From positions 186,001-250,000 of the forward strand of contig CALMVZ010000010.1 in the NCBI GenBank assembly GCA_937873155.1: a stretch of DNA of 64,000 bases, written 5' to 3'. The translations under genes were made by a program, and so were the position numbers. Origin of the DNA: an uncultured Bacteroidota bacterium (GTDB lineage: Bacteria > Bacteroidota > Bacteroidia > B-17B0 > Aurantibacillaceae). A model generated the notes under the pieces. The model did not search any database, had not been told where the DNA came from, and saw only the letters and a list, made by a program, of their open reading frames with translations. Positions 16,953 to 26,835 of the stretch are shown piece by piece. Position 1 is the first letter of the stretch, and every line of letters begins with the position of its first letter.

Positions 16953-18926
16953 TTATTCGATATCCTCCCTTATTTTTTTCTCAACCTCTTCAGCTATATT
17001 GTTTACTCGATCACTATATTTGCTAACTAGCTTTTTATCAAGATAAAGAAAATCTGTTAGGGCCCATGCAATAATATTTAATGCTATTCCAATAACATAC
17101 TGCTTCCAAGGGGTCTGATCGTCAGATGTAATATGAATTAGGAAATAAGTAATAAGAATTGTGGCGGCTGGGAAGACGCAAAAAATAATAATTCTATTTC
17201 TTCTCAGTTGACCTTCATATGTGTCCATAAGTTCACCAGTATATTTTTCTCTTAGTTTTTTTGTAGCTTTATCTGACCTAGAAATAAATTTCTCTTTTTC
17301 AGTCTTTTCAAAAAAAGCTTCTCTTTTGGATTTATCTAGATCAGACTGAAGCTCAAGTTTTGAAGATTGAAATCTACGATGAAGCTGTAGTGTTGCCTCT
17401 TCTTCGGAAACACCTGTAACATTATTATGATGAAATTCCCGTGCAATATCAATCAGTTCTTCGGAAGGCAGGCCGCTAATTTGCGTTTCTATATCAAGCA
17501 TTCTCGATAAATCTTCAGGTCTGAAAACGTTTCGTTCAGGCAGTAATGCAAGTTTTATTATACTTGCGAAAAGAGGGGCGCAGTTTGTTGGATCGATATC
17601 CGTTCCCCCATTATCTATTGCTAAAAGATTAATTAATGTATTTAGTCCAATGGCAAGTGGCATTTCATTTTTTCCAGGTAAAGTTGCTTCATTTATTGAG
17701 CTATCTCTTGAAAGGATAAAGCATTTTTCTTTTTTTCGCGCAAATTCTGCTCCTGAAATAAGGCCCGAATCATGTAATAAAGGATTTTTGCTTTTATTTT
17801 TGTGATATTTTTTTTTGTAAATAGAATTTATTTTCTCTTTTAGTTTTTCATCTTTTTGACCAATAGTAATCGCATTATCTAGTTCAACATCATCGAGCAT
17901 CTTAATGTCTAAAATATCAGAGAAAAATTTTGGAATGTCCATGAGTTCATCGAAAAACCGTTCAAAATCTTCAACTGAGGAACAGCCTCTGTGCAATGCG
18001 GTTTGCAGAAAGGGATCATCAGTAGCTTTAATTACTTCTTTCGGATAATTTTCAACAGCTTTAAGAATATCAACCTTTTTTTTATCCATAGCTCTTGAAA
18101 ACTCATCTCTAGTTATAAAGAAATAAACCGGAAATATTTTAAGATTAATAAAAATATTCTCCATTGACAAGAAAGCGTTTTTGAATTTGCTTTTTTCTAA
18201 ATCTAGATACATCAAAATATTTGTATCTAAGATGCATTTCGAATTTGTAAATTCTTCTATAGTAATTGGATCAGCTGAAGTGTTGGCAATTATTAATGTT
18301 GATGAAAACCGTGATGTTCCATATGCCCAAAGTATCGAAGAGACATCACTATCATTTGCTTGTAAAAACTTCAGATATTGTTTCTTAAGCCATTCTTTAT
18401 CTTTAGAAAGTACATATTTATTTTTGGAAGTAACCAAATCTAAAATCGCTTGAATACCTTGTTGTTTGCTTTTAACGGCTTCTGTTGTTGTTAAGCACAA
18501 ATCTGAAATCCATTCTGAACTATATTCATTAAAGAACTCAATCGTAACCTCTTCAAACCATTGAACAACCGCATCAGTTGGAGTTGATATGGGTCCAAAA
18601 TAATTTTCGATTACCCTTTTTTGACAATTTTCATATTCAGTAACAGCTATGTCAATCTGTTCGCGTTTAGCGGATGAAATAGTGTATTTCCCGTTGTTTT
18701 CAAAAAGTTTTTTGTCTGTGTGTAAAAGTTCAAATGCCTTATCAATTTTTTCATTACTAATAGAAGTACCCAATATTCCGTTTAATTCTGTAATTATTTC
18801 TTTCTTTGTGGGAGAGATTTTAAAGGAGTAAATTATTTTAAGAATTAATTGGGAAAGGGCTCTTTTAGTTAATGACTTTGATGATGAGTCATTACGTAAG
18901 TATATAGTTTGTATTTTTTTTCTCAT
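16953..18926 (-). CDS. Membrane-anchored PIN-domain nuclease with N-terminal winged-helix-like domain
   Basis: A 657-residue protein. Residues 22-85 look like a winged helix. Residues about 228-415 form a PIN-like domain with four acidic residues in order: D234 (CILDTNIL), E275 (ITRDEFSRA), D386 (LLHDSGLI) and D407 (ILSRDSS), the expected metal-binding set of an RNase. A long helical, charged region (about 470-570) follows, then two membrane helices (about 577-598 and 608-627) and a coiled tail. The nuclease would face the cytoplasm. It is the first gene of a probable two-gene operon with the KAP NTPase. No exact family is recognised; the arrangement suggests defence or stress-triggered RNA cleavage, which is inference. 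Confidence 0.8.
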   Translation of the reverse strand: MRKKIQTIYLRNDSSSKSLTKRALSQLILKIIYSFKISPTKKEIITELNGILGTSISNEKIDKAFELLHTDKKLFENNGKYTISSAKREQIDIAVTEYENCQKRVIENYFGPISTPTDAVVQWFEEVTIEFFNEYSSEWISDLCLTTTEAVKSKQQGIQAILDLVTSKNKYVLSKDKEWLKKQYLKFLQANDSDVSSILWAYGTSRFSSTLIIANTSADPITIEEFTNSKCILDTNILMYLDLEKSKFKNAFLSMENIFINLKIFPVYFFITRDEFSRAMDKKKVDILKAVENYPKEVIKATDDPFLQTALHRGCSSVEDFERFFDELMDIPKFFSDILDIKMLDDVELDNAITIGQKDEKLKEKINSIYKKKYHKNKSKNPLLHDSGLISGAEFARKKEKCFILSRDSSINEATLPGKNEMPLAIGLNTLINLLAIDNGGTDIDPTNCAPLFASIIKLALLPERNVFRPEDLSRMLDIETQISGLPSEELIDIAREFHHNNVTGVSEEEATLQLHRRFQSSKLELQSDLDKSKREAFFEKTEKEKFISRSDKATKKLREKYTGELMDTYEGQLRRNRIIIFCVFPAATILITYFLIHITSDDQTPWKQYVIGIALNIIAWALTDFLYLDKKLVSKYSDRVNNIAEEVEKKIREDIE

Positions 18927-19125
18927 AAATTCTTTGTCGCTTTGTAATGAATTTTTATTATTGCTAACTTACTATTAATTGTTTTTCTAAACCTTGTTAA
19001 ATATCAAATCTAATATTTACAACTTTAAAAAAGCCCCTGAGTTCTTCAGAGACCATATAAATTAAGATAAAACAAATGAGATACACTATAGGTAAAAACA
19101 CCTGATTTGTAGTAAAAAGTGCAAC
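18927..19125. other. AT-rich gap before the PIN gene
   Basis: No gene is supported here. It is very AT-rich, presumably holds the promoter of the PIN-KAP operon, and shows no clear TAnnTTTG box. The remainder to 19306 contains the groEL terminator and a further hairpin (about 19167-19193, ATTCCGC / GCGGAAT). Confidence 0.5.
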
Positions 19126-19162
19126 AAAAAACCTCATCCGCCTTAGGCGAATGAGGTTTTTT
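19126..19162 (-). terminator. Strong hairpin downstream of groEL
   Basis: A-run and CCTCAT pairing with ATGAGG and a T-run (AAAAACCTCAT / ATGAGGTTTTT) around a GCC-TTA-GGC top. It is symmetric, so it can end transcripts from either side. It lies about 150 bp after the groEL stop. Confidence 0.75.
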
Positions 19163-19306
19163 GAGATTCCGCTTGCGCCTTCGGCGGGCGGAATGACAGT
19201 GCTCTTTTCAAGAGGTCATACGGGTTTATGATGTCATGCTGAATGCCGAAGGCACTGATCAGCATCTCTTTCTGCGTCATTCAGATTATGAATGACAGGC
19301 AGAAGG

Positions 19307-20950
<1,644 letters not shown>

Positions 20951-21065
20951 TTATTTGTTATTAGTTAATAGTTATTGGTTGATGTTATTAGGTTATAGTG
21001 TTATTGGTTATTAGTTTGAGGTTTTTTGTTTAACCATTAACTGATAACCCTATACCCGATAACTT

Positions 21066-21353
21066 TTAAATTATCGCGTAGATATCTGATTCTTTCATGA
21101 TCAGGTATTCTTTACCGTCAATACTGATCTCGGTTCCTGCGTATTTTCCGTACAGAACGGTATCGCCAACTTTTACGGTCGTGGGTTCGTCTTTTTTACC
21201 GGGTCCGGCAGCAACGATCTTGCCTCTCATTGGTTTTTCTTTTGCGGTATCAGGGATGATAATTCCGCCTGCTGTTTTTGTTTCAGCTTCCGCAGCCTCA
21301 ACCAATACGCGGTCGGCCAGCGGCCTTACATTTACATTACTTGCTTTTGCCAT
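21066..21353 (-). CDS. groES: Co-chaperonin GroES
   Basis: 95 residues, matching the 10-kDa co-chaperonin: [27 protein letters not shown] mobile-loop region, [14 protein letters not shown], and [14 protein letters not shown]. It caps GroEL. It is the first gene of the groESL operon, behind a promoter with a good -7 box (21414-21421). No CIRCE-type inverted repeat was seen upstream, so HrcA control is not supported by this sequence. Confidence 0.97.
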   Translation of the reverse strand: MAKASNVNVRPLADRVLVEAAEAETKTAGGIIIPDTAKEKPMRGKIVAAGPGKKDEPTTVKVGDTVLYGKYAGTEISIDGKEYLIMKESDIYAII

Positions 21354-21413
21354 TTTGCTTTCTTTTATTTAAGGTTTAACATTTAATTTTTAAGCCCTTT
21401 TCGGAGGGGGCAC

Positions 21414-21421
21414 CAAAGGTA
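21414..21421 (-). promoter_or_regulatory. -7 box of the groES promoter
   Basis: Minus-strand TACCTTTG matches TAnnTTTG. The expected start point is about 7 nt downstream, giving a leader of roughly 55 nt. The -33 position holds only a weak TTTTTAC. The box is followed by GGTGCCCC, as is the prs promoter (62145-62152). Confidence 0.5.
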
Positions 21422-21566
21422 CACTAAAACCATACCATTCTTGTAAAAAGGCCCAAAAAATGACTTTTTTTCAGCCCTTCAGCAAGCTTAGGATGACAGT
21501 CAGGTTGTTAGGGGTTTCAGGACGGAAAAAGTGGCAGGTTTGGGGTATTTCCGGGGCTGCGGTGTG

Positions 21567-21708
21567 ACCTCACTGTCGGCGTATCACGCCGACAACTCTC
21601 CTCAGAGGAGATAATTATACGTGTCCCTGTTAAATCCCTTACGGATTTTTTCTCTCCTAATGGAGAGATAGTGATTATCACGCCCCCCGGGCTTGAGGGC
21701 AGTGAGGT
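21567..21708. repeat. MITE-like element with terminal inverted repeats and nested hairpins
   Basis: A 142-bp element bounded by ACCTCACTG and CAGTGAGGT. It contains the perfect dyad GTCGGCGT-ATC-ACGCCGAC (21575-21593), TCTCCTC-A-GAGGAGA (21597-21611), TCTCTCC/GGAGAGA, and GTGAT-T-ATCAC. No coding capacity is visible. It ends at the stop of the first small lipoprotein gene. The 21422-21566 stretch before it shows only AT-rich groES upstream DNA and no gene. Confidence 0.6.
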
Positions 21709-21926
21709 TATTGCACACTACACACATAATGATACCCGCCCGACTCGCTATACCCATATTGCCGGCATTGGTAATCGGCATCGCTTTGGGTTTCGGAGCT
21801 GACTTGTTTGGTGACTGTTTTATAAGGTGTTCCGTGGATAGTACAAGTACAGGCGTATTTTTTTTCCTTCTTTTTACAGGATAGTAAAATAAGGATAGAA
21901 AACAATAGGATTATTTTACGGTGCAT
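21708..21926 (-). CDS. Small cysteine-rich lipoprotein, tandem paralogue 1
   Basis: A 72-residue predicted lipoprotein. The signal peptide ends at the lipobox ILLSC, followed by KKKEKKYACTC, a T/V-rich middle, and C-x-x-YG...Y-x-C. The cysteine positions match the other three proteins in this row. Its start overlaps the end of the preceding gene by 16 bp. Function is unknown; the CTC pair and later cysteines could form disulfides or bind metal. Confidence 0.7.
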   Translation of the reverse strand: MHRKIILLFSILILLSCKKKEKKYACTCTIHGTPYKTVTKQVSSETQSDADYQCRQYGYSESGGYHYVCSVQ

Positions 21927-22153
21927 TCGTAGGCAGTATTATCCGGCGATACATCATCCCCGAATTTAGCGCAGATGCGGTCGGCATCGGGTTTTCTTAC
22001 ATCTTTTATCTCTTTGGTCTCAATAACATTTGTGGTATCGTAATATACTTCGCATGTACACACCCAATCGTATTTTTTAGTGCAGGAGAAAAGGATGACA
22101 GGAGTCAGGATCAAGGATAAGAGTGGGAAACTATGTGCTGATCTTTTTCGCAT
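21911..22153 (-). CDS. Small cysteine-rich lipoprotein, tandem paralogue 2
   Basis: An 80-residue predicted lipoprotein with lipobox LFSC, then TKKYDWVCTCEV and the C-terminal YECTVK. It shares the CTC and C-x-K-F-G-like spacing with its neighbours. Its leader DNA is nearly identical to that of paralogue 3 (GATGACAGGAGTCAGGATCA on the plus strand), pointing to a recent duplication. Function is unknown. Confidence 0.75.
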   Translation of the reverse strand: MRKRSAHSFPLLSLILTPVILFSCTKKYDWVCTCEVYYDTTNVIETKEIKDVRKPDADRICAKFGDDVSPDNTAYECTVK

Positions 22154-22162
22154 TTTATACCA

Positions 22163-22408
22163 TTAATCTTCGCCTGTTAATCTGCAATTATGTTTACCGC
22201 CCGGGCCTGCTAATTCTTTACCGTAAGCGCCACATTCATCGGTAGCTTTCTTTTGTGTTTCGTGGTTGATCTCCTTTGTGAACGTACCGAAATAATTACC
22301 TGTCACTTCACAGGTGCAGATCCAGTTTCTTTTCTTTTGGCATGAAAACAAGATGACAGGAGTCAGGATCAAGGAGTAAGTGATCAGTTTATATAATGTT
22401 CTTTTCAA
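22163..22408 (-). CDS. Small cysteine-rich lipoprotein, tandem paralogue 3
   Basis: An 81-residue predicted lipoprotein with signal MKRTLYKLITYSLILTPVIL and lipobox FSC, then QKKRNWICTCEV. The paralogue pattern of CxYGK and HNC near the end is kept. It starts one base after the stop of paralogue 4, so the row reads as a tightly packed operon. Function is unknown. Confidence 0.75.
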   Translation of the reverse strand: MKRTLYKLITYSLILTPVILFSCQKKRNWICTCEVTGNYFGTFTKEINHETQKKATDECGAYGKELAGPGGKHNCRLTGED

Positions 22409-22409
22409 A

Positions 22410-22631
22410 CTATTTTTGTTTTTCTATAAAGCAATCATAATCACCATAACCATCAACTATTTTTTTTCCGTAATCGTTACAAAGCATCTCGGCTTCTCCA
22501 GCGGTTTGATGATAAGTTGTAGTATAACGTCCGTTCCATTGTCCTGTTACATCGCAGGTGCATTTGTAATCATGCTTTTTTGCACATGAAAAAAGACAGA
22601 GCAGAATCCCTATTACAATAAACCGTTCCAT
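22410..22631 (-). CDS. Small cysteine-rich lipoprotein, tandem paralogue 4
   Basis: A 73-residue predicted lipoprotein with lipobox LFSC, then AKKHDYKCTCDVTGQWNG and the later CNDYGKK and YDCFIE segments. It is first in transcription order of the four. The C-terminal half aligns with paralogue 3 (DECGAYGKE / LCNDYGKK). Function is unknown. Confidence 0.75.
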   Translation of the reverse strand: MERFIVIGILLCLFSCAKKHDYKCTCDVTGQWNGRYTTTYHQTAGEAEMLCNDYGKKIVDGYGDYDCFIEKQK

Positions 22632-22694
22632 TCTTAAAAAAGAAATTCGCAGTTACCCGCGAATTCCATAAAACTATTTTCTGCCAACTCCGAA

Positions 22695-23522
22695 CTATTT
22701 CACGCGGACACCGTTCTGGTATTTCACTAAAAAACCTTTGAAGCCTTTTGCTGATGCTTCTTCAAAACCTTTTAAGCCTTCTTCTTTAGTATTATATTTT
22801 CCGTAAAGAACTTTGTAGTTACCATCTTCTTTGCTGATCTCAACCATATTTCCTAATGAAGCATATTTTGATTTACCCGGATCGGTTGGAGATGAAGCTA
22901 ATTGTACACGGTAAACTAAACCCGGTACTGCCGAAGATGTAGCTGCAGGGGTAACATTGCTTGCAACTGATGTATTAACCGGCTCTGCTTTTACAGGTTC
23001 TGTTTTCACAGGCTCTGTTTTAGCAGGAGTTGTAGTTACAGGCTGCGTTTTTGCAGGTTCTGTTTTTGCAGGCTGAGTTGTACTTCCCGAAAGATTTTTC
23101 GGATTAGCACTTCCGCCGAAAGCAACATTCATTGGTTCAGCTTCAATTTCTTTTTTCGCGCCATTTTCCAGGAAATAGAATTTCTGGATCACCGCACCTT
23201 CAGCAGGAGCTGATGATGTTACGCTTACTTTGAATTTTAATGTGAATTCCGCATCACTTGGCACAGATACCCAAACGATCTTGGCACGGTTATTCTCGAA
23301 AGTAAAATTACCCGATTTAGAATCTACTTCAGTCACGTTAACACCAACCGGAACATCCATCTGGTATTTCGCGAAATTGGCGATCGAACCTTTATTGATC
23401 TTCACTTCAACATCGGTATTTGAACCTGCTGCTAAACTTGAAGGCATGTTGGTAGTTAATGTTACCTGGCCCATCATGGAAACTCCAAAGGCCATCGATA
23501 AAGCGAATAATTTCAATTTCAT
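22695..23522 (-). CDS. Exported protein with proline/threonine-rich linker and SPOR domain
   Basis: A 275-residue protein with signal peptide MKLKLFALSMAFGVSMMGQ. A beta-rich N-terminal domain (about 20-140) resembles cohesin/Ig-type domains. A low-complexity linker of repeated TEPAKT/TEPVKT units (about 150-190) follows, then a C-terminal SPOR domain (about 205-275: YRVQLASSPTDPGKSKYASLG, VLYGKYNTKEEGLKGFEEA). SPOR domains bind denuded septal peptidoglycan, so a division-site envelope role is plausible. The ATG at 23522 starts the signal peptide. Divergent from the glycosylase gene with a 73-bp shared upstream region. Confidence 0.8.
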   Translation of the reverse strand: MKLKLFALSMAFGVSMMGQVTLTTNMPSSLAAGSNTDVEVKINKGSIANFAKYQMDVPVGVNVTEVDSKSGNFTFENNRAKIVWVSVPSDAEFTLKFKVSVTSSAPAEGAVIQKFYFLENGAKKEIEAEPMNVAFGGSANPKNLSGSTTQPAKTEPAKTQPVTTTPAKTEPVKTEPVKAEPVNTSVASNVTPAATSSAVPGLVYRVQLASSPTDPGKSKYASLGNMVEISKEDGNYKVLYGKYNTKEEGLKGFEEASAKGFKGFLVKYQNGVRVK

Positions 23523-23595
23523 ATGATTAAATTTGATGCAAATTATAAAAATAATACAATAAAACAAAGGTATTCAGGTCCAATTTACCACCCAA

Positions 23596-24177
23596 ATGAA
23601 GTTAAAAAAAGTATACTATTCAGAGCCAAATGTGGTTAAACTGGCTAAAGATCTTATTGGTAAAGTGCTGGTTACAAGAGAGGGAAAAACGATCACTTCA
23701 GGTATAATTACCGAGACAGAAGCCTATAACGGTATTGTTGATAAGGCCTCCCATGCCTATGGCAATCGTCGTACCAACCGAACCGAAACCATGTTCAAAG
23801 AAGGGGGTACCAGCTATGTTTACCTATGTTATGGCATCCATTATTTGTTTAATGTGGTCACTAATGAAAAGGAGCATCCTCATGCTGTTCTGATAAGAGC
23901 TATTCAGCCTTTAGATGGAAAAGAACTGATCTTACGAAGGAGAGGTGTCGCAAAACCGGATAAAAAACTATGTGTTGGCCCAGGAAAAGTGAGCCAGGCT
24001 TTGGGCATCACCATAAAACATAACGGCCTCGACCTGACAGGCGAGAAGATCTGGATCGAGGACAGGGGTATTAAAGTAAAAGCGAAGGATATTTTAATTG
24101 GTCCGCGCATTGGCGTGGATTATGCGAAGGAAGATGCTGACTTGCCGTATCGTTTTTGGGTGGAGAAAGAATTCTGA
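23596..24177 (+). CDS. DNA-3-methyladenine glycosylase (AAG/MPG type)
   Basis: A 193-residue enzyme of the eukaryote-like alkyladenine glycosylase family, which removes 3-methyladenine and related bases (EC 3.2.2.21). Signatures are LAKDLIGKVLV, ITETEAYNG with the catalytic Glu, DKASHAYGNRRTNRTETMF, and TSYVYLCYGIHYLFNVV; the LCVGPGKVSQALGI block follows. It is full length, ending in YRFWVEKEF. The last codons plus stop (about 24150-24180) recur as the first part of every unit of the adjoining 160-bp tandem array. Confidence 0.95.
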   Translation: MKLKKVYYSEPNVVKLAKDLIGKVLVTREGKTITSGIITETEAYNGIVDKASHAYGNRRTNRTETMFKEGGTSYVYLCYGIHYLFNVVTNEKEHPHAVLIRAIQPLDGKELILRRRGVAKPDKKLCVGPGKVSQALGITIKHNGLDLTGEKIWIEDRGIKVKAKDILIGPRIGVDYAKEDADLPYRFWVEKEF

Positions 24178-25470
24178 ACCTTCAGGGCTGAAGCCCCATT
24201 TATAATACGTTATTCAAATAACCCCAGACTAAAGTCTGTGGTTAAGTATCTGAGGAGAACTTGTTCCTTCGGTATAAAAATCTAACCTCAAACTTTAGTC
24301 CGGCGCGAGGAGTTTTTGGTAGAGAAAGAACTCTGAACCCTCAGAGCTGAAGCCCCATCTATAATACGTTATTCAAATAACCTCAGGCTAAAGTCCGGGG
24401 TTAATTATCTGCGAGGAGAATTCGTTCCTTCCGTATAAACATCTAGCCTCAGACTTTAGTCCGGTGCGAGGAGTTTTTGGTGGAGAAAGAATTCTGAACT
24501 CTCAGGGCTGAAGCCCCATTTATAATACGTTATTCAAATAACCCCAGACTAAAGTCCGGGGTTAATTATCTGAGGGGAACTTGTTCCTTCCGTATAAACA
24601 TCTAGCCTCGGACTTTATTCCGGAGCGAGGAATTTTTGGTGGAGAAAGAATTCTGAACCCTCAGGGCTAAAGCCCATCTATAATACGTATTCAAATAACC
24701 CCAGACTAAAGTCTGGGGTTAAGTATCTGCAAGGAGAATTTGTTCCTTGTTCGTATAAACATCTAACCTCAGACTTTAGTCCGGTGCGAGGAGTTTTTGG
24801 TGGAGAAAGAATTCTGAACCCTCAGAGCTGAAGCCCATCTATAATACATATTCAAATAACCCCAGACTAAAGTCTGGGGTTAATTATCTGAGGAGAACTT
24901 GTTCTTTCTTCGTATAAAAATCTGACCTCGGACTTTATTCCGGTGCGAGGAATTTTTGATGGAGAAAGAATTCTGAACTCTCAGGGCTGAAGCCCCATTT
25001 ATAATACGTTATTCAAATAACCCCAGACTAAAGTCTGGGGTTAAGTATCTGAGGAGAACTTGTTCCTTCCGTATAAACATCTAGCCTTAGACTTTAGTCC
25101 GGCGCGAGGAATTTTTAGTGGAGAAGGAATTCTGAACTCTCAGGGCTGAAGCCCCATTTATAATACGTTATTCAAATAACCCCAGACTAAAGTCTGTGGT
25201 TAATTATCTGCGAGGAGAATTTGTTCCTTCCGTATAAACATCTAACCGCGGACTTTATTTCGGCGCGAGGAGTTTTTGGTGGAGAAAGAATTCTGAACCC
25301 TCAGGGCTGAAGCCCCATTTATAATACGTTATTCAAATAACCCCAGACTAAAGTCTGTGGTTAATTATCTGCGAGGAGAACTTGTTCTTTCTTCGTATTA
25401 ATATCTAACCTCGGACTTTAGTCCGAGGCTAATAAGTACAACAGAGAAAAGGGCTTTAGCCCTGAGAATA
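24150..25470. repeat. Tandem array of about eight 160-bp units seeded from the 3' end of the glycosylase gene
   Basis: Copies of TGGAGAAAGAATTCTGAAC recur with TGA at 24175, 24334, 24495, 24654, 24815, 24974, 25133 and 25294, spacing 159-161 bp. Each unit then carries GGGCTGAAGCCC, AATAACCCCAGACTAAAGTC / GTCTGGGGTT-type dyad, and CTCGGACTTTAGTCCG-type dyads, so it can form strong hairpins. The array ends near 25470 with a last GGGCTTTAGCCC. No open frame is maintained. It fills the space between the glycosylase and the RlmI-like gene; no promoter is evident except just before 25513. Confidence 0.95.
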
Positions 25471-25512
25471 GAAACGGGATGAACAAAAAGAATTCCGTAA
25501 TTTCGCAGGCGT

Positions 25513-26688
25513 ATGCCGGTAAAGAGAATAACATTACATAATGGAAAGGAGCATTCCTTACTCAGGTTTCACCCCTGGGTTTTTTCGGGAGCTATTAAAA
25601 TAAAAGATGATGTTGCGGAGGGGGAATTGGTAGAAGTGTATTCGGCGAGCCAGAAATTTTTGGGTGTTGGTCATTATACGAATGCTAGTATTTCTGTCCG
25701 TTTGGTTTCATTTACGCCTGTTGAGATCAATGATGAATTCTGGTTCAATAAAATAAATAAGGCTTATCAGTACAGGAAAGAACTTGGGATCTTAAATGAG
25801 AATACGAATGTTTGCCGTTTGATATTTGGAGAAGGTGATGGTTTGCCGGGATTGATCATGGATTATTATGATGGCCATGTTGTTTTCCAGGCGCACAGTA
25901 TCGGGATGCACATGAACAGAGAGAATATTGTGAAGGCTTTACAAAAGACATTTGGTGCCGGATTAAAAAGTGTTTACGATAAAAGTTCAGAAACTTTACC
26001 AAAACAATATGCTGCCGGGGTTAAGAACGAATATTTAGTAGGGAAGGGCGGAGAGCAGGTTGTGGTGAAAGAGAATAATTGTAAGTTCATTATTGATTGG
26101 GAGAAAGGCCAGAAGACAGGATTTTTTGTGGACCAGAGGGAAAACCGCCTGTTATTATCGAAATATTCAAAAGGCAAAAAAGTATTGAATACGTTTTCTT
26201 ACACCGGAGGATTCTCAATTTACGCTGCTTTAGCAGGAGCGGAATTGGTTCATTCTGTGGATTCATCTGCACCGGCAATAGAATTAAGTAAACAAAATGC
26301 GGTGTTAAATAACATCAGTAATCACGAAGGATATGCTGAAGATGTTTTTGATTTTTTAAAGGATAAGGACAATACTTATGATGTGATTGTTTTAGATCCT
26401 CCTGCATTTGCAAAGAGCAGGGATGTGAAACATAATGCTGTTAAAGGATATATTAAATTAAATGCTTTAGCATTACGTAAAATTAAGTCGGGAGGAATTT
26501 TATTTACTTTCTCTTGCTCAGGTGTTATCGATAAAATGTTATTCTATAATTCTGTTTCTGCTGCTGCAATTGAGGCGGGAAGGAATGTAAAAGTGATCCA
26601 CTATTTAAATCAACCTGCTGATCATCCTGTGATCCCTTTCTTTCCTGAAGGGGAGTATTTAAAAGGTATGGTGCTTTGGGTGGAATAA
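25513..26688 (+). CDS. Class I rRNA methyltransferase, RlmI-like (PUA plus methyltransferase)
   Basis: A 391-residue enzyme. The N-terminal PUA-like domain (about 1-75: HPWVFSGAIK, VYSASQKFLGVGHY) and middle RFGEGDGLPGLIMDYYDG-type region (read here as FGEGDGLPGLIMDYYDG) precede a SAM-binding core: NTFSYTGGFSIYAALAGA, DVFDFLKDKD, VLDPPAFAKSR and FTFSCSG. This layout is that of RlmI, which methylates C5 of a cytosine in 23S rRNA. The site in this organism is not shown. It is followed by a strong bidirectional terminator. Confidence 0.88.
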   Translation: MPVKRITLHNGKEHSLLRFHPWVFSGAIKIKDDVAEGELVEVYSASQKFLGVGHYTNASISVRLVSFTPVEINDEFWFNKINKAYQYRKELGILNENTNVCRLIFGEGDGLPGLIMDYYDGHVVFQAHSIGMHMNRENIVKALQKTFGAGLKSVYDKSSETLPKQYAAGVKNEYLVGKGGEQVVVKENNCKFIIDWEKGQKTGFFVDQRENRLLLSKYSKGKKVLNTFSYTGGFSIYAALAGAELVHSVDSSAPAIELSKQNAVLNNISNHEGYAEDVFDFLKDKDNTYDVIVLDPPAFAKSRDVKHNAVKGYIKLNALALRKIKSGGILFTFSCSGVIDKMLFYNSVSAAAIEAGRNVKVIHYLNQPADHPVIPFFPEGEYLKGMVLWVE

Positions 26689-26784
26689 GAATGTGGCTTC
26701 AACAAGCTCAGCCACCGCGTTTCCAGAATGTATTTTTTTCACTAGTTGGTGCCTGAGCTTGTCGAAGGCACTTCCATTGCTTAC

Positions 26785-26818
26785 AAAAAAAGGCCGAACA
26801 AAAGTTCAGCCTTTTTTT
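26785..26818. terminator. Bidirectional intrinsic terminator
   Basis: AAAAAAAGGC-C-GAAC, loop AAAA, GTTC-A-GCCTTTTTTT, flanked by A and T runs. It lies between the convergent RlmI-like and ABC-transporter genes and can serve both. Upstream (26698-26772) an imperfect CTTCRACAAGCTCAG / CTGAGCTTGTCGAAG inverted pair of the REP-like family is present. Confidence 0.85.
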
Positions 26819-26835
26819 ATTAGTAATAAAGTTAT

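Noticed and set aside
21354-21420. CIRCE element upstream of groES
   Set aside because: No TTAGCACTC-N9-GAGTGCTAA-type inverted repeat is present.
24150-25470. CRISPR array
   Set aside because: Units are about 160 bp and there are no unique spacers between short identical repeats; the array is a tandem duplication.
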